From contig NZ_NKYE01000006.1 of assembly GCF_002262875.1 (NCBI RefSeq), positions 62,001 through 126,000 on the forward strand: a stretch of 64,000 bases of DNA, written 5' to 3'. The stretch's first letter is position 1; each line of letters starts with the position of its first letter. Both the position numbers and the translations under genes were made by a program. The notes beneath the pieces are model-generated. The model was not told where the DNA came from and ran no database searches. It saw only the letters and a program-made list of their open reading frames with translations. Shown here in pieces: positions 8,511-32,566 of this stretch. Source of the stretch: Amycolatopsis antarctica. GTDB taxonomy: Bacteria; Actinomycetota; Actinomycetes; Mycobacteriales; Pseudonocardiaceae.

Positions 8511-11500
8511 GCACGGGCCGCGCTGACCGTCGCGCGTCGCCCGGAGGTCCTGCCGCTGTCGTTCGCCCAGCGCCGGCTGTGGTTCCTCAACCGGATGGAG
8601 ACCACCGGTGCCGGGGTGTACAACCTGCCGCTGCCGCTGCGTCTGCGCGGCACCCTGGACTTCGCGGCGATGGTGGAGGCATTGGGCGACCTGGTGGGCA
8701 GGCACGAGGCGCTGCGCACCCTGTTCGAGGAGTCCGGAGGCGAGCCGCGGCAGCGGATCGTGCCCGCCTCGCGGGCCCGCGCGATGGTGGCCGCGACCAC
8801 GGCCGAAGAGGACATGGACGAGACGCGGCTGCCGGACCGGCTGACCGAGACCACCGGGCACCGCTTCGACCTCTCCGTCGAGTTGCCCCTGCGGGCATGG
8901 GTGTTCCGCCCCGGCGCCGACGAGTGGGTTCTGATGCTCGTGGTGCACCACATCGCCGGAGACGGCTGGTCCTTCGCGCCGCTGCTGCGCGACCTGGAGG
9001 AGGCCTACCGGGCGCGCGCGGCGGGCACCGCCCCGGATTTCGATCCGCTTCCGGTGCAGTACGCGGACTACACGCTGTGGCAGCGCACGGTTCTCGGGTC
9101 CGAAGAGGACGGCGAGAGTGTGGCGGCCCAGCAGGTGCGGTTCTGGCGGGAGCAGCTCGCCGGGGCACCGGAGGTTCTCGATCTGCCCACCGACCGGCCA
9201 AGGCCCGCGGTGGCCTCGTACGCGGGCGCCCGGGTGATGTGGTCACTCGACGCCGAGGTGGCGACCGGGGTGCGGGATCTCGCGCGGGAGCGTGGGGTGA
9301 GTGTGTTCATGGTGATGCAGGCTGCGGTGGCGGGGTTGTTGTCGCGGTTGGGTGTGGGTGTTGATGTGCCGTTGGGGACGGTGGTGGCGGGGCGTACTGA
9401 TGAGGCTTTGGATGAGTTGGTTGGGTTTTTTGTGAATACGTTGGTGGTGCGGACGGATGTGTCGGGGGATCCGTCGTTTGTGGAGTTGTTGGATCGGGTG
9501 CGTCGTGGGGATTTGGCGGCGTATGGGAATCAGGATGTGCCGTTCGAGCGGTTGGTGGAGGTGTTGAATCCGCGTCGGTCGTTGTCGTGGCATCCGTTGT
9601 TCCAGGTGATGGTGGTGTTGCAGAACGTTCCGGAGCCGGATCTGGACCTGCCGGGACTCGACATCGAGCTGGAGACCGTCCGCACCGAGGACTCCCGTTT
9701 CGACCTCTGGTTCGATCTGCACGAACGCCACGACGCCACTGGTGCGCCGACCGGGATCGACGGGTTCATCGAGTTCGCGACCGATCTGTTCGACGCCTCC
9801 ACGGTGCGGGCGATCGGTGCGCGCCTGTCGCGGCTGCTGGCCGCTGTCACCACCGATCCGTCGACCAGGGTGAGCCGGGTCGAACTGCTCGACTCCGACG
9901 AGCGGCGTGCTCTGCTGTCCGGCTGGAACGGTGCGGAGACCGCCTCGCCGGGAGAGTCGCTGGCGGCCCGCTTCGAGGCACGGGCAGCGGCCGCCCCGGA
10001 CGCACCCGCCCTGCAGACCACTGACGGGATCTGGACCTACGCCGAGGTGGACGCCAGGGCGAACGCCTGGGCGGACGAACTCACCGCCGCGGGAGTCGGC
10101 GTGGAGACCGCGGTCGCACTGTTGCTGGACCGTTCTCCCGAACTGGTCATGGCTATCCTCGCGGTACTCAAGGCCGGCGGGTTCTACGTACCGCTGCACG
10201 ACTCGTACCCGGTGGAACGACTCAACTTCATTCTGTCCGATGTGGACGCTCCGGTACTGCTGACCGACCGGGAGGCGCTGCCGTCCGGGCTGAGCCCGGA
10301 TCCCCGGGTGCTGCGCCTGACCGATCTCGGCGCGGATTCGGGCACACCGGGGCCGAGATCACGGGTGCGGCCGGACGGACTCGCCTACGTCATGTACACC
10401 TCGGGGTCGACGGGCACGCCGAAGGGGGTGGCGGTCACCCACGCCAACGCGGTCGCGCTGGCCACCGACAGCGCGTTCACCACACCGGCGCACGAGCGGG
10501 TGCTGCTGCACTCCTCGTACGCCTTCGACGCCACCACCTACGAGCTCTGGGCGCCGCTGCTGCGCGGTGGAACGATTGTGGTGGCCCCGCCAGGGGACCT
10601 CGACATCCCGGTGTTGCGCCGGATGATCAGCGAGCACCGGGTCACCGGCCTGTGGCTGACGGCCGGGCTGTTCCGGCTGGTCGCCGAGGAGGCGCCGGAA
10701 ACCCTGTCCGGCGTCGCGGAGGTGTGGGCCGGCGGGGACGTCGTACCGCCCTCGGCGGTCGAGCGGGTCCGTGAACGCTGCTCGGGCCTGGTCGTGGTGA
10801 ACGGATACGGCCCGACCGAGTCCACCACCTTCGCCACCCGTTTCGCCGTCCGCGCCGAGGACGCCGTACCCGAACCGGTGATCCCGATCGGCCACCCGGT
10901 CGACAACTGCCGGACCTACGTACTCGACACCTGGATGAGCCCGGTGCCGCTGGGCGTCACGGGAGAGCTCTACATCGCCGGTTCCGGTCTCGCCCGCGGC
11001 TACCAGGATCGGCGCGGCCTGACCGCCGCCCGCTTCGTGGCCGATCCGCACGGAACGCCGGGGGAGCGGATGTATCGCACCGGTGACCTGGTCCGCCGCC
11101 GCCGCGACGGGGCCCTGGAGTTCCTCGGCAGGGTGGACGACCAGGTGAAGCTGCGGGGTTTCCGGATCGAACTCGGCGAGATCGAGGCCGCCGTCACCCG
11201 CCACCCGCGCGTGGGCCAGGCAGTCGTGCTGATCCGGGAGGACCCGGTGGCGGGCAAGCGCCTGGTCGCCTACCTCGTCCCGGAAGGGGCGCCGGAGGAC
11301 CTGGACGTGGCCGCCGTGCGGGAATCGCTCTCGGCCGAGCTGCCCGCCTACATGGTGCCCGCGGCGTTCCCGGTGGTCGATCGGATCCCGTTGACCACCA
11401 ACGGAAAGGTGGACCGCGCGGCGTTGCCGGAGCCGGAGTTCGCCGGGACCGCGAGCAGCGAACCGCGCAACCGCACCGAGAAGCTGCTCTGCGAACTGTT

Positions 11501-14500
11501 CGCGGACGTGCTGGGCCTGGAGACGGTCGGCGTGCACGACAGCTTCTTCGACCTCGGCGGACATTCGCTGCTGGCGACGCGCCTGGCCAGCCGCGTCCGG
11601 TCGGTACTGGACGTGGAGTTGCCGATCCGCGCCATCTTCGACGCGGTCACTCCGGCCGGGGTGAGCCGGGTGATCGACGCGGCCACCGGTGGTGGCCGCC
11701 GGGTCGAGGTGCGGGAACGTCCCGAGGTGCTGCCGCTGTCGTTCGCGCAGCAACGCCTGTGGTTCCTCGACCGTCTCGACGAGTCCGGTGGCCTCTACAA
11801 CATCCCGATCGCGTTGCGACTGACCGGTGAACTCGACCGGCCCGCGCTCGCCGCGGCGCTGGGCGACGTGCTGGAACGGCACGAGTCGCTGCGGACCGCC
11901 TTCCCCGAGACCGACGGCCGCGCCCGCCAGCTCGTGCTGGATCCAGCCTGGGCGCGGGAACTGCTCGACGGGGTGACCAGCAGGGCCATCGTCGACGAGG
12001 AGGAGTTGCCCGCACGGCTGAAGGAGGCGGCAGGCTGCAAGTTCGACCTGTCCCGCGAGCTTCCGCTGAAGGTGTGGCTCTACGAGGTCGGTACCACCGA
12101 CCACGTTCTGCTGCTGGTGGTGCACCACGTCGCGGGTGACGGCTGGTCGCTGGCCCCGCTGATGCGTGACTTCAGCGTCGCCTACGAGAGCAGGCTGGCG
12201 GGCGCGGCACCGGAGTTCACCCCGCTCCCGGTGCAGTACGCGGACTACACGCTGTGGCAGCGCGATCTGCTGGGCGCCGAGGGCGACCGGACGAGTGTCA
12301 TCGGACGTCAGCTCGACTACTGGACGACGACGCTGGACGAGCTGCCCGAGGAACTGGCACTGCCCTACGACCGTTCCCGCCCGGCGCAGCCCAGCTACTC
12401 CGGTGGCACAGTCGAACTGAACATCGACGAGGCGACGCACAGCCGCCTGGCCACTGTCGCCGCCGAGCACGGTGCCAGTGTGTTCATGACCCTGCACGCG
12501 ACGCTCGCCGTGCTGCTCTCCCGACTTGGCGGGGGTACCGACATCCCCGTCGGTACCCCGATCGCGGGCCGCCAGGACGAGGCGCTGGACGAACTGGTCG
12601 GCCTGTTCGTCAACACCCTGGTGCTGCGGGCCGATCTGGGCGGCGACCCGACGTTCGCGCAGTTGCTGTCCAGGGTCCGCTCGGCCGACCTGGCCGCGTT
12701 CGATCACCAGGAACTGCCGTTCGAGCAGGTGGTGGAGGCGGTCGCGCACGAACGCTCCCTCAACCGCCATCCGCTGTTCCAGGTCATGCTGGCGCTGCTG
12801 AACACCCCGGCCGCCGCTCTGGAACTGCCCGGGCTGCGGGTCGCCGTTGCCGACTACGGGCTCGACGCGGCGAAGTTCGACTTGTCGGTGTCGTTGAACG
12901 AGCACCAGCACCCCGACTCCTCACCTGCCGGGATCACCGGGACGCTGGAGTACAGCGCGGACCTGTTCGACAGGGCCACCGCTGCCCGGATCGCGGACTG
13001 GTTCGGCGTGGTGCTCGGCCAGGTGCTGGCAGACCCGGAACGTCCGGTCAGCGAGGTCGGGCTGATCTCGGACGAGGAGCGCACGCGGGTGCTGGAGCGG
13101 TGGAACGACACCGCGGCTCCGGCGGCCGGCGGCACGATCGTCCAGGTGTTCCAGGAGCACGCCGCGAAGGCTCCCGCCGAGCGTCTGTCGGTCGTCTTCG
13201 GTGACGAGCGGATCAGTACGGTCTCACTCAACGCCAGGGCGAACCAGCTCGCGCGGGCGCTGCGGGCACGCGGCGTCGGCATCGGGGACACGGTCGCCGT
13301 CGGGCTCCCTCGCTCGGCCGCGATGCCGGTCGCGATGCTCGCCGTACTGAAGGCCGGCGCCACGTATCTGCCGATCGATCTCGGCTATCCGCCGGAGCGG
13401 GTCCGCTACATGCTCGACGACGCCGGCCCGCAACTGGTGATCGTCGACTCCGGTACCAGCGACGCGCTGCCGGAAGGGACCCCGCGACTGGTGCTCGACG
13501 AGCCCGTCGTGCACGAGGAACTCGCCGCCGGGCGGACCGGCGACCTGACCGGCACCGAACTGGGCCGGTCGCTGTCCCAGCACGACCCGGCGTACGTCAT
13601 CTACACCTCCGGGTCGACGGGGGCGCCGAAGGGCGTGGTCGTCGAGCACGGCTCGCTGGCCAACCTGTACCACCACCAGCGGGAAAGCCTGTACGCCCCG
13701 GTGGTCCGGCGGCTGGGCGACCGTCAGGCGCGGGTGGCGCTGACCGCCTCCTTCGCCTTCGACGCGTCCTGGGACCCGGTGCTGTGGATGATCGGTGGCC
13801 ACGAGCTGCACGTGGTCGACGAGGACCTGCGCCTGGACGCCGACGCGTTCGGCCGCTACCTGGCCGACGCCGGCATAGACCTGATCAACACCACCCCGTC
13901 CTACCTGCGCCAGCTCGTCGCGGACGGCCTGTTCGACGGGACGCGCCGCGCGCCGGGGGTGCTCATCCTGGGCGGCGAGGCGGTGCCGGAGGACCTGTGG
14001 ACCTCGCTGCGGGCGGTCCCCGGTCTGGACGCGCGCAACTTCTACGGCCCGACCGAGGCCACCGTGGACGCGATGGCCTCGATGCTGGCCGAGGACGAGC
14101 GGCCCTCGATCGGCCACCCGCTGCGCAACGGCCGGGCCTATGTACTCGACGACCGGCTGCGGCCGGTGCCGGTGGGCATCGCCGGAGAGCTCTACGTCGC
14201 CGGGGCCGGACTGGCGAGGGGCTACCTGCGCCGTCCCGGACTCACCGGGGAGCGGTTCCTCGCCGACCCCTTCGGTGCACCGGGTACGCGCATGTACCGC
14301 ACGGGTGACCTCGCCCGCAGGCGTTCCGACGGTCAGGTCGTGTACCTGGGGCGGGTGGACGACCAGACGAAGATCCGTGGGTTCCGCGTCGAACTCGCCG
14401 AGATCGAGTCGGTACTCACCGAGCAGCCTTCGGTCGGCACGGCGGCGGTCGTGGCCAGCAAGGGCGGCCCCGGTGCCACCACCCTGGTCGGGTACCTGAC

Positions 14501-16454
14501 CCCGGCCGGGGACGCGCTGGACGTCGACACGGTGCGGTCGGCGATCCGGGAGATGCTGCCGGAATACATGGTGCCCGCCGCGTTCGTGGTGCTCGACGAG
14601 TTGCCGCTGTCGGCGAGCGGCAAGCTGGACCATCGCGCGCTGCCCGCGCCCGAGTTCGCCGCGGAACCGGCGGGGCGGGCCCCGCGCACCCCGCGGGAGG
14701 AGACGCTCTGCGCGGTGTTCGCGGACGTGCTGCGGGTGCCCGAGATCGGGGTGGACGACAGCTTCTTCGACCTCGGCGGCGACAGCATCATCTCGATCCA
14801 GCTCGTCAGCAGGGCCAGGAAGGAGGGCCTGGTCTTCACTCCGCGGGACGTCTTCGAACGCAAGACGGTCGCCGGGCTGGCGGCCGTGGCCGGTGAACTC
14901 GCCTCGCACGCGCTCGTCGCCGACGAGAACGGGGTGGGCGAACTGCCGCTGACCCCGGTGATGCAGTGGTTCCTCGGTGGCTCTTGGCCGATCGACGGCT
15001 TCAACCAGTACCGGCTCGTCGGGGTGCCCGCCGATCTCGGCTGGCAGTACCTGATCGGCGCGATCCAGTCCCTGCTGGACCACCACGACGTGCTGCGCTC
15101 CACTCTGCTGCCCGGTACCGGAACCGAGGGCCCCACGACCACCGGTTCACTGGAGATCACGCCCACCGGGTCGGTACGGGCACAGGAACTCGTGCGCCGT
15201 ATCGACGTCTCCGGTCAGGACGAGGGCGAACGGACCGCGAGCTACGCCCGGGCAGGCGACGCGGCCCGGCAGCGTCTGGCGCCCCGCGAGGGCCGGATGC
15301 TGGACTTCGTCTGGTTCGACGCCGGACCGGACGAGCCCGGCAGGCTGCTGTTCGTCGCGCACCACCTGGTGGTCGACGGGGTGTCCTGGCGGATCCTGCT
15401 CGACGACCTGGCCGCCGCCTGGCAGGCACTGGCCGGTGGGCAGCGCCCGAAGCTCGAGCCGGCCTGGACCTCGTACCGCACCTGGGCGCGGATGCTCACC
15501 GAGGCCGCGCACGATCCCGCCTGGACCGGGCAGCTCGACGTCTGGAAGTCCATTTTGGACGGCCCCGATCCGCGACTGGGCACCCGGGACATCGACCCGG
15601 CCAGGGACACGGTCGCCACGGCGGCGTCGACCTCGGTGACCCTGCCGGTCGAGGAGACCGAACCGTTGCTCACCACCGTTCCCGCTGCGTTCCACGCCGG
15701 CGTGAACGATGTGCTGCTCACCGCGCTCACTCTGGCGGTCGCCCGCTGGCGCGACCTGCGCGGCGACCCCGGCGACGGCTCGCTGCTGATCAACGTCGAG
15801 GGGCACGGCCGTGAGGACGCACTGTCCGATGTGGAGCTTTCGCGCACCGTCGGCTGGTTCACCAGCCTGTTCCCGGCACGCCTCGACGCGGGCGGAATCA
15901 CCTGGTCCGACGTCGGGTCCCGGTCCGGGCGGGTCGGTGACGCGCTGAAGCGGATCAAGGAGCAGTTGCGCGACATCCCCGACCGCGGCTTCGGCTACGG
16001 GCTGCTGCGGTACCTCAACGCCGGGACGGCCACCGAGCTCGACCGGTTGGGAGCCCCGCAGATCGGGTTCAACTATCTCGGCCGGTTCGGGACCTCCACG
16101 GCACAGGAGTCGCCGCTGTGGGCCTCGGACTCGGAAACCGAACGGCACGTGGCCGTCGGCGACGACGAACTCCCGTTCGTGCATGTCATCGAGATCAGCG
16201 CCGTCACCGAGGACACCGCCGAGGGACCGAGGTTCAGCGCGGCACTGTCCTGGCCGTCGGACCTGCTCACCTCACGGGAGGCGGATGAGCTGGCGGAGCT
16301 GTGGATGCAGGCGCTGCGTTCGCTCGCCTCCTGTGTCCAGGAGAGCACGGTCGGCGGGTTCACCCCGTCCGACCTGACGCTGGTGTCGCTGAGCCAGGAC
16401 CACATCGACCTGCTCGAGGACGACGAGGAGGACGGCTATGACGACGAGGACTGA
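5379..16454 (+). CDS. NRPS1: C-A-T-C-A-T-C-A-T-E
   Basis: A 3691-residue three-module synthetase. Condensation motifs are HHLNADG (136-142), HHIAGDG (1190) and HHVAGDG (2249). Phosphopantetheine serines are S1003, S2063 and S3136; the last is in GGDSI, the form typical before epimerases. An epimerase follows, with HHLVVDG (3328), RTVGWFT and FNYLGRF. GrsA-numbered pocket codes are DVWQVTADDK (unassigned), DAYWWGGTFK (Val-like) and DADNIGFVDK (unassigned; Asp at 239 and 331 hints at a basic residue). The first C domain is at the very N-terminus, as in lines primed with an acyl group. The C-terminal tail is very acidic ([11 protein letters not shown]) and probably docks NRPS2. The second C domain carries a 386-bp block identical to one in NRPS2. 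ATG 5379 has only AAGG close by. Confidence 0.95.
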   Translation: MHEVSSRRRRLSVGQLGKWYGQQLNPDNMFMLAEYLEIDGAIDVDLFQEALLRTVLDAEPVQTRFTADDEGVWQYLVPEAPLTFVDVSGEQDPMATALDWMQRDLYKPFDVTDAPLSMDTLFRITPDKYVYYMRNHHLNADGGTGPIFVQRLAEIYTALAGGTEYSPNTFATLDECLADEDAYRSSPQFERDRAYWNERLAGRPEAVGLTASTAMASVRPVRQTAYLGDATMTGLRELARSNASTWSIGLTAAVAAYLHLVSGAKVVPVGFPVMARKSKLLRETPFMAANVLALIVDIDPSMTFSEVLRATTVEGRNTLKHQRYRQEDILRDLNMLEGARALAKITVNVMPFDYSLTFGGHNATAHNLSNGVIDDCEVVAYDRHDGGPVRIDFDGNEELYAQEEIAGHLAGLLRLLDRMVAEPDVPLARFDLVDEAERRRVLVEWNDTAVDDDLEGVVERVQRTARSTPDAVAVVDAAGETGYARLAGRASALARRLRALGAGPGSIVALPTDQGADFITAVLGALGAGAAYMPLDVDGPATRAAALLRDSRAGFVVARADRAEGIERFVAEADAAVELLFLDDAIDGPDDLLPPVGSGDDLAYVLFTSGSTGKPKGAMVHRDGLVNHLLAMVEDYDLTAADTVVQNAPLTFDVSVWQMLTPLHAGGTVRVVGRTVAADPDALFRLVAEEKVAVLQIVPSLMRAALDVWQAEDTFPALPSLRWLVVTGEPLPADLCVRWLERYPDIPLVNAYGPAECADDVTCAVIDTPDRVRDGVVPIGKALRNTRLYLLDDRLRPVPVGSPGELYVGGLVVGRGYLGESRRTASSFVADPFSPRAGARMYRTGDYVRHLPDGELVFLERRDHQVKIRGHRIELGEIEAVLARFPDVGPLTVVAREDRPREKNLVAYVVAGETGLDLDALRAFAGAELPDYMVPSAIVELDALPLSPNGKLDRKALPAPDLARAGRAPRTANEELLVGVFAEVLGVERLGVDDSFFDLGGHSLLATRLISRVRSLFDVELTIRAVFEGPTVAALAARIGRAGTARAALTVARRPEVLPLSFAQRRLWFLNRMETTGAGVYNLPLPLRLRGTLDFAAMVEALGDLVGRHEALRTLFEESGGEPRQRIVPASRARAMVAATTAEEDMDETRLPDRLTETTGHRFDLSVELPLRAWVFRPGADEWVLMLVVHHIAGDGWSFAPLLRDLEEAYRARAAGTAPDFDPLPVQYADYTLWQRTVLGSEEDGESVAAQQVRFWREQLAGAPEVLDLPTDRPRPAVASYAGARVMWSLDAEVATGVRDLARERGVSVFMVMQAAVAGLLSRLGVGVDVPLGTVVAGRTDEALDELVGFFVNTLVVRTDVSGDPSFVELLDRVRRGDLAAYGNQDVPFERLVEVLNPRRSLSWHPLFQVMVVLQNVPEPDLDLPGLDIELETVRTEDSRFDLWFDLHERHDATGAPTGIDGFIEFATDLFDASTVRAIGARLSRLLAAVTTDPSTRVSRVELLDSDERRALLSGWNGAETASPGESLAARFEARAAAAPDAPALQTTDGIWTYAEVDARANAWADELTAAGVGVETAVALLLDRSPELVMAILAVLKAGGFYVPLHDSYPVERLNFILSDVDAPVLLTDREALPSGLSPDPRVLRLTDLGADSGTPGPRSRVRPDGLAYVMYTSGSTGTPKGVAVTHANAVALATDSAFTTPAHERVLLHSSYAFDATTYELWAPLLRGGTIVVAPPGDLDIPVLRRMISEHRVTGLWLTAGLFRLVAEEAPETLSGVAEVWAGGDVVPPSAVERVRERCSGLVVVNGYGPTESTTFATRFAVRAEDAVPEPVIPIGHPVDNCRTYVLDTWMSPVPLGVTGELYIAGSGLARGYQDRRGLTAARFVADPHGTPGERMYRTGDLVRRRRDGALEFLGRVDDQVKLRGFRIELGEIEAAVTRHPRVGQAVVLIREDPVAGKRLVAYLVPEGAPEDLDVAAVRESLSAELPAYMVPAAFPVVDRIPLTTNGKVDRAALPEPEFAGTASSEPRNRTEKLLCELFADVLGLETVGVHDSFFDLGGHSLLATRLASRVRSVLDVELPIRAIFDAVTPAGVSRVIDAATGGGRRVEVRERPEVLPLSFAQQRLWFLDRLDESGGLYNIPIALRLTGELDRPALAAALGDVLERHESLRTAFPETDGRARQLVLDPAWARELLDGVTSRAIVDEEELPARLKEAAGCKFDLSRELPLKVWLYEVGTTDHVLLLVVHHVAGDGWSLAPLMRDFSVAYESRLAGAAPEFTPLPVQYADYTLWQRDLLGAEGDRTSVIGRQLDYWTTTLDELPEELALPYDRSRPAQPSYSGGTVELNIDEATHSRLATVAAEHGASVFMTLHATLAVLLSRLGGGTDIPVGTPIAGRQDEALDELVGLFVNTLVLRADLGGDPTFAQLLSRVRSADLAAFDHQELPFEQVVEAVAHERSLNRHPLFQVMLALLNTPAAALELPGLRVAVADYGLDAAKFDLSVSLNEHQHPDSSPAGITGTLEYSADLFDRATAARIADWFGVVLGQVLADPERPVSEVGLISDEERTRVLERWNDTAAPAAGGTIVQVFQEHAAKAPAERLSVVFGDERISTVSLNARANQLARALRARGVGIGDTVAVGLPRSAAMPVAMLAVLKAGATYLPIDLGYPPERVRYMLDDAGPQLVIVDSGTSDALPEGTPRLVLDEPVVHEELAAGRTGDLTGTELGRSLSQHDPAYVIYTSGSTGAPKGVVVEHGSLANLYHHQRESLYAPVVRRLGDRQARVALTASFAFDASWDPVLWMIGGHELHVVDEDLRLDADAFGRYLADAGIDLINTTPSYLRQLVADGLFDGTRRAPGVLILGGEAVPEDLWTSLRAVPGLDARNFYGPTEATVDAMASMLAEDERPSIGHPLRNGRAYVLDDRLRPVPVGIAGELYVAGAGLARGYLRRPGLTGERFLADPFGAPGTRMYRTGDLARRRSDGQVVYLGRVDDQTKIRGFRVELAEIESVLTEQPSVGTAAVVASKGGPGATTLVGYLTPAGDALDVDTVRSAIREMLPEYMVPAAFVVLDELPLSASGKLDHRALPAPEFAAEPAGRAPRTPREETLCAVFADVLRVPEIGVDDSFFDLGGDSIISIQLVSRARKEGLVFTPRDVFERKTVAGLAAVAGELASHALVADENGVGELPLTPVMQWFLGGSWPIDGFNQYRLVGVPADLGWQYLIGAIQSLLDHHDVLRSTLLPGTGTEGPTTTGSLEITPTGSVRAQELVRRIDVSGQDEGERTASYARAGDAARQRLAPREGRMLDFVWFDAGPDEPGRLLFVAHHLVVDGVSWRILLDDLAAAWQALAGGQRPKLEPAWTSYRTWARMLTEAAHDPAWTGQLDVWKSILDGPDPRLGTRDIDPARDTVATAASTSVTLPVEETEPLLTTVPAAFHAGVNDVLLTALTLAVARWRDLRGDPGDGSLLINVEGHGREDALSDVELSRTVGWFTSLFPARLDAGGITWSDVGSRSGRVGDALKRIKEQLRDIPDRGFGYGLLRYLNAGTATELDRLGAPQIGFNYLGRFGTSTAQESPLWASDSETERHVAVGDDELPFVHVIEISAVTEDTAEGPRFSAALSWPSDLLTSREADELAELWMQALRSLASCVQESTVGGFTPSDLTLVSLSQDHIDLLEDDEEDGYDDED
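9045..9152 (+). repeat. 108-bp direct repeat, copy 1 (other copy 20184-20291)
   Basis: Identical base for base to 20184-20291, inside the second condensation domain of NRPS1. The spacing between copies is 11,139 bases, the same as for the 386-bp repeat downstream, so the two domains align without gaps and only patches are identical. Confidence 0.95.
9280..9665 (+). repeat. 386-bp perfect direct repeat with atypical codons, copy 1 (other copy 20419-20804)
   Basis: Identical to 20419-20804. It encodes the C-terminal half of a condensation domain (from RERGVSV to PGLDI). Its codon use breaks sharply with the flanks: leucine is almost always TTG, aspartate GAT, valine GTG/GTT and glycine GGG/GGT, where neighbouring DNA uses C-ending codons. 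This suggests recent gene conversion between the two domains, and that the tract itself may come from a different source. Confidence 0.97.
11700..16454 (+). other. NRPS1 module 3: C-A-T-E, D-residue, possibly basic
   Basis: Code DADNIGFVDK matches no code I can assign. The A4 region reads [11 protein letters not shown], and the acidic pocket residues may favour a cationic side chain. Carrier serine 3136 is in a GGDSI motif. The C-terminal epimerase should give the D-configured residue. Confidence 0.65.
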
Positions 16455-16502
16455 GTCGCCCGGCAGCACCCGTCCGCACGCCAAGGAAGGCCCTACGACG
16501 CC

Positions 16503-27538
<11,036 letters not shown>

Positions 27539-27542
<4 letters not shown>

Positions 27543-30500
27543 CCCGGCCGCAGATCGAGGACATCCTCCCACTGTCGTCCCTGCAGCGGGGCCTGCTCTT
27601 CCATTCGCTCTACGACGCCGAGGGCCTGGACCTCTACACCGTCCAGTTCCATGTGGAGCTGCGTGGCGAGGTGGACAGGACGGCACTGCGCTCGGCTGCG
27701 AACACCTTGCTGCGCAGGCATTCCAACCTGCGTGCGATGTTCGTCCACGAAGGATTCGACGAGCCCGTCCAGGTCGTCCGCAGTGGCGTCGAGGTGCCAT
27801 GGGACGAGATCGATCTGTCCGATATGGACAGTGTGGCCGCGGACGCGGAGTTCGCCGCGCGGCACGACGCCGAGCGGATGCGCCGGTTCGTCCTGGACGA
27901 GGACGTCCTCGTGCGCTGCGTGCTCTACGTGCTGCCGGACCGGGTGTTCCGGCTCGGCCTGACCCTGCACCACATCCTGCTCGACGGCTGGTCGGTGCCG
28001 GTCCTGCTGGAGGAGCTGTTCGAGCTCTACGAACGGCGCGGCGGTACCGCCGGGATGCCGGTGGTGACCCCGTATCGCGAGTACCTCGACTGGATCGGCA
28101 GGCAGGACACGGAAGCCGCGACGAGCGCGTGGCAGGAACTCCTGCACGGAGCCGAGGCCACCCGGATCGTGCCTGCCGACCGCGGCGGCGAGCCACGGCC
28201 ACCTCGTGCGGTATCGCTGGAACTTCCCGCGGAGGTGACCGCGGCGCTGACCGAGCAGGCCCGCGACCGCGGCTGGACCCTCAACACCGCGGTGCAGGCG
28301 GCATGGGGGCTGGTACTGGGCAGGCTCACCGGCCGCACCGACGTCCTCTTCGGCGGCACCGTGTCCGGACGCCCCGCCGAACTGCCCGGGGTGGAGCGGA
28401 TGATCGGCCTGCTCATCAACACCCTGCCGGTCCGGGTCGGCTGGACCGGCCAGGACAGCCTCGCCGACCTCGTCTCCTCGGTGCAGCGGCAGCAGTCCGC
28501 GCTGTTGCCGCACCAGCACGTCGATCTCGCCGAACTGCACCGGCTCCGCGGCGACGGCGAACTGTTCGACACCACGCTGGTCTACGAGAACTACCCGTCC
28601 GGCGCGGACGAGGAGCAGGTGCTCAGTGGCGGTGTGCGGATCACCGACGTGCACGGCCGCGACTCCACCCACTACGCCGTCACGGTCGTCGCCATGCCGG
28701 GCGACCGCTTGCGGTTCCGCCTCGACTACCGGCCGGAAAGCCTCGACGAGGCCGCCGTGCGCAGGCTCGGCGACTGGCTCGAGCGCACCCTGCGCGCGCT
28801 CGCGGCCCGCGCGGACGACCCCGTCGACTCGGTCGAGCTGATCACCGGGGCCGAACGGGAGCAGGTGCTGCGGACCTGGAACGACACCGCGCACCCGGTC
28901 CCCGAGGACACCCTTGCCGGCCTGCTCGCCCGGCAGGCGGCGCGCACCCCCGGTGCCACCGCGCTCGTCGACGGTGACACCGAGCTCACCTACGCCGAAC
29001 TGCACGAGCGGGTCAACCGGCTGGCCCGGCGGCTGATCGCTGCCGGGGCCGGCCCGGAACGGCTCGTCGCCGTGGCACTGCCGAGGTCCACCGAGCTGGT
29101 GGTCAGCCTGCTCGCCGTGGTCACCTCCGGTGCCGCCTACCTGCCGATCGCCCCGGAGCACCCGGCCGAGCGGGTCGCGATGATGCTCGGCGACGCCCGG
29201 CCGGTATGCGTGCTCGCCCAGTCCGCTACCGCACTGGCCGGAGCCGGCGGGATGCCCGTGCTGCTCCCCGGCGACGTGGGGGAGGGCTCGCCGGAGGCCA
29301 TCACCGACGCGGACCGCCTCGCGCCCCTCGACCCGCGATCTCCCGCCTACGTCATCTACACCTCCGGTTCCACCGGCACCCCGAAGGGCGTCGCCGTACC
29401 GCACAGCGGAATCGTCAACCGGCTCGCCTGGATGCAGGCGGAGTACGGACTCACCGACGACGACCGCGTACTGCAGAAGACACCGTTCGGATTCGACGTC
29501 TCGGTGTGGGAGTTCTTCTGGCCGCTGATCACCGGCGCCGCGCTGGTCGTCGCCGAACCCGAGGGCCACAAGGATCCCGCCTACCTCGCCGGCCTGATCC
29601 GCACCCAGCGCGTCACCACCGTCCACTTCGTACCCTCCATGCTGGAGGTCTTCCTCGCCGAACCTGCGGCGGCGGACTGCGCCGCCGGACTGCGCCGGGT
29701 CATCTGCAGCGGCGAGGCTCTCTCCCCGGCCACGGCGGACACCTGCCTGAAGGTCCTCGGCACGGAACTGCACAACCTGTACGGCCCCACCGAGGCCTCC
29801 GTCGACGTGACCTACTGGCAGTGCCTGCCCGCCGCTTCGAGCGTGCCGATCGGCGCACCGGTGTGGAACACCCGCACCTACGTGCTCGACGCACGGCTCG
29901 TACCGGTGCCTCCCGGCGTCCCGGGCGAGCTGTACCTGGCGGGAGCGCAACTCGCCCGCGGCTACGTCGGCCGGGCCGCGCTCAGCGCCGAACGGTTCGT
30001 CGCCAACCCGCATGGCGCTCCCGGCGAGCGCATGTACCGCACGGGCGACCTCGCCTGGTGGCATGAGGACGGCACCCTCGCCTACGCGGGCCGGGTCGAC
30101 GACCAGGTCAAGATCCGCGGCCAGCGGATCGAGCCCGGCGAGATCCAGGCTGTCCTTGCCCACCACCCCGGCCTGGCACAGGTGGCCGTGGTGGTCCGCG
30201 AGGACCGGCCCGGCGACCAGCGGCTGGCCGCGTACGTGGTGCCCGCCGGCGGGCGCGCCCCGAGCGACGGCGAACTGGGCGAGTACGCCGGGGCCAGGTT
30301 GCCCGCGCACATGGTGCCCGGCACGTTCACCACACTGGACACGTTGCCGGTGAGCCCGAACGGCAAACTCGACCGGCGCGCGCTGCCCGTGCCGGAGGTC
30401 GCCGCGGGAACCGGCCGCGGCAGCCGGACGATGACCGAGGAACTGCTCTGCCGGGCCATCGCCGAGGTACTCGGCCTCGACCGCGTCGGCCCGGAGGACG

Positions 30501-31438
30501 GATTCTTCGAACTCGGCGGGCACTCGCTGCTGGCGATCCGCCTGGTGGACCGGATCGGCTCGCTGCTAGGGGTGAGTTCGACCGTCCGCACCGTGTTCGA
30601 GGCACCCACCGCGGCCGCGCTGGCCGGGAGGCTCGCCGGGCAGGACGCGGGCGACGACGCGATGGCGACACTGCTTCCGTTGCGCCGCAACGGAGACCTG
30701 CCCCCGCTGTTCTGCGTACATCCCGCCGGTGGCCTGAGCTGGTGCTACGCCGGGCTGCTCGGCGAACTCGATCCGGCCATCCCGGTGTACGGCCTGCAAT
30801 CGCCCGAGGTGGTCGAGGGCGGCTCGGAGGCCTCGATCGCGCAGCGCGCGGCCGGCTTCGTCGAACGGATCCGTACGCTCCGCCCCGAGGGCCCTTACCG
30901 GCTGCTCGGGTGGTCGGCGGGTGGCCACATCGCGCACGAAATGGCGGTGCAGCTACAACGGCAGGGCGCGGAGGTCGACCTGCTGGTGACGCTCGACGCC
31001 TACCCCGCACGTCCGGACGACCGTCTCGATCGTGAGCGGATCTTCGCGGACATGTTCGCCGCCACCGACGTGGTGCGGTCCGATATGGACACCGAACCGG
31101 GCAGGGCGAAGGTCTTCGAGACCGTGCGCGCCGGTCTCAGCGGGCACGACTGGATCACCGACGAGGTCGCGGGAAACGTGCTGGAGAGCTACCTGTCCAC
31201 CACTCTCGCCATGCAGGCGGCGAGCCCGGGCCGGTTCGAGGGCGACCTGATGTTCTTCCGTGCCAAGGACATCGTCGGTGACGGTTCCCGCGACACCGAG
31301 CTCTGGCGCCCGCACGTCCAGGGCCGGATCGAGGTGCACCAGATGGAGCAGGTGCACGAGGACATGGCACGGCGAGACGTGCTTGACCTGGTCGCGGCGG
31401 CCGTCAACGACGCCGTGATCACCGATGAAGAGGAGTGA
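27539..31438 (+). CDS. NRPS3: C-A-T-TE, terminal serine module
   Basis: A 1299-residue single-module synthetase with built-in release, laid out like EntF. GTG 27539 overlaps the NRPS2 stop by four bases. The C domain opens [15 protein letters not shown] (D-donor type, expected after the NRPS2 epimerase) and has HHILLDG at 144. The A-domain code DVWHISLVDK is the serine code, with HFVPSML and NLYGPTE. Carrier serine 996 is in GGHSL. The thioesterase begins near residue 1042, with [10 protein letters not shown] and the nucleophile Ser1126 in GWSAGG; VHEDMA near the end supplies the histidine. It releases the heptapeptide by hydrolysis or cyclisation, and the Ser hydroxyl of this or an acyl chain could be the cyclising nucleophile. 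A GTGA junction leads into the MbtH gene. Confidence 0.95.
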
Positions 31439-31443
31439 ACGCA

Positions 31444-31656
31444 ATGACGAACCCGTTCGAGGACAACGACGCAGGCTTCTCCGTGCTGGTCAACGATGAG
31501 GGTCAGCACTCGTTGTGGCCGCAGTTCGCCGAGGTGCCCGCGGGCTGGCGGGCCGTGTTCGGCGTCGACACCCGGCAGGCATGCCTCGACTACGTCGAGG
31601 AGAACTGGACGGACATGCGCCCGCTCAGCCTCGTCAAGGCGATGAACGAGGCCTGA
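31444..31656 (+). CDS. MbtH-like protein
   Basis: A 70-residue MbtH-family chaperone for adenylation domains. It shows the signature [19 protein letters not shown] and the [10 protein letters not shown] end. Such proteins bind A domains and are often needed for their solubility or activity, here most likely those of NRPS1-4. ATG 31444 (MTNPFEDND) fits the family start and has GAGGAG eight bases upstream. The alternative GTG at 31435 overlaps the NRPS3 stop. Confidence 0.96.
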   Translation: MTNPFEDNDAGFSVLVNDEGQHSLWPQFAEVPAGWRAVFGVDTRQACLDYVEENWTDMRPLSLVKAMNEA

Positions 31657-31683
31657 CACAGCTTTCTGGGGAGGTGCCGGCCG

Positions 31684-32469
31684 ATGGCCGAACACACTGA
31701 ACACGAGCGCAGACGCTGGCTTCGCGGCCGGCGCGACGGTGGCGACGCCGCGGCGAATCTCGTCTGCCTGCCGCACGCGGGCGGATCGGCAAGTTTCTAC
31801 CGTGACTGGGAGGCCGGTCTGCCCGGGGACCTGGCGGTGCGCGTGGTGCAGTACCCCGGCCGGGAGGACCGCCTGGCCGAACCGTGCCTGACGAACATGG
31901 CCGAGCTCGCCGACCGGGTCACCGAGGTTGTCCTGCCGTTGTTCGACCGGCCGGTCGTGCTGTTCGGGCACAGCATGGGCGCGGCGCTGATGTACGAGGT
32001 GACCCGCCGCTGCGAGGCCGCCGGTGCGTCACCGGACCTACTGATCGCCTCGGCGCACCCTGCGCCCCACCGCAAGGAACCGGGCGGCCTGCATCTCGGC
32101 AGCGACCGGGACCTGCTCGCCGATCTGCAGAACTTCGCAGCCAGCCGGGCGATCCTGGAAAGCGAGGAACTGCGGGAGATCATGCTGCCGATGGTTCGGG
32201 CGGACTACCAGGTCATCGAGACCTACGAACTCGCCGAGCCGATTCCCGTGCGCGCCCCGATCGCGGTGTTCCGTGGCGCCGAGGACACCGACGTCGACTC
32301 CGGGCAGGGCGATGCCTGGGCCGAACTGACCGAACACGGGCGCCTGGTACGACACCAGGTGTTCGACGGCGGCCACTTCTATCTGCAGCCGCAGCAGGAC
32401 AGGTTGTTCGCGGAGATCACCGGCCTGCTGGAGGCGGTACGGACGAGATCCCGCTCCGTGGCGCGATGA
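31684..32469 (+). CDS. type II thioesterase
   Basis: A 261-residue stand-alone alpha/beta-hydrolase of the proofreading type that clears misprimed carrier domains. LVCLPHAGGSASFYRDW near the N-terminus and the nucleophile elbow GHSMGAAL are typical, and GGHFYLQ near the end carries the catalytic His. GGGGAGG lies a few bases before ATG 31684. It sits 27 bases after MbtH, in the same transcription direction as NRPS1-3. Confidence 0.95.
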   Translation: MAEHTEHERRRWLRGRRDGGDAAANLVCLPHAGGSASFYRDWEAGLPGDLAVRVVQYPGREDRLAEPCLTNMAELADRVTEVVLPLFDRPVVLFGHSMGAALMYEVTRRCEAAGASPDLLIASAHPAPHRKEPGGLHLGSDRDLLADLQNFAASRAILESEELREIMLPMVRADYQVIETYELAEPIPVRAPIAVFRGAEDTDVDSGQGDAWAELTEHGRLVRHQVFDGGHFYLQPQQDRLFAEITGLLEAVRTRSRSVAR

Positions 32470-32493
32470 CCGGTCGGGCACACCCGCGCCCGG

Positions 32494-32529
32494 CGGCTGA
32501 CGCCGTTCAGCCGACACACGCAGATTTTT
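32494..32529 (+). terminator. weak hairpin with trailing U-run after the type II thioesterase
   Basis: CGGCTGA (32494-32500) pairs with TCAGCCG (32507-32513). A five-T run follows only after 11 bases (32525-32529). The distance makes full termination unlikely; it may lower expression of the hydroxylase downstream. Confidence 0.3.
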
Positions 32530-32566
32530 CCCGATATGCCGAAGTTCCCCGAATGAAGGAGGGGCC

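Larger units (their letters stand above)
8520..11695 (+). other. NRPS1 module 2: C-A-T, Val predicted
   Basis: Code DAYWWGGTFK is close to the classical valine code DAFWIGGTFK. Carrier serine 2063. The C domain contains repeat copies at 9045-9152 and 9280-9665. Confidence 0.7.
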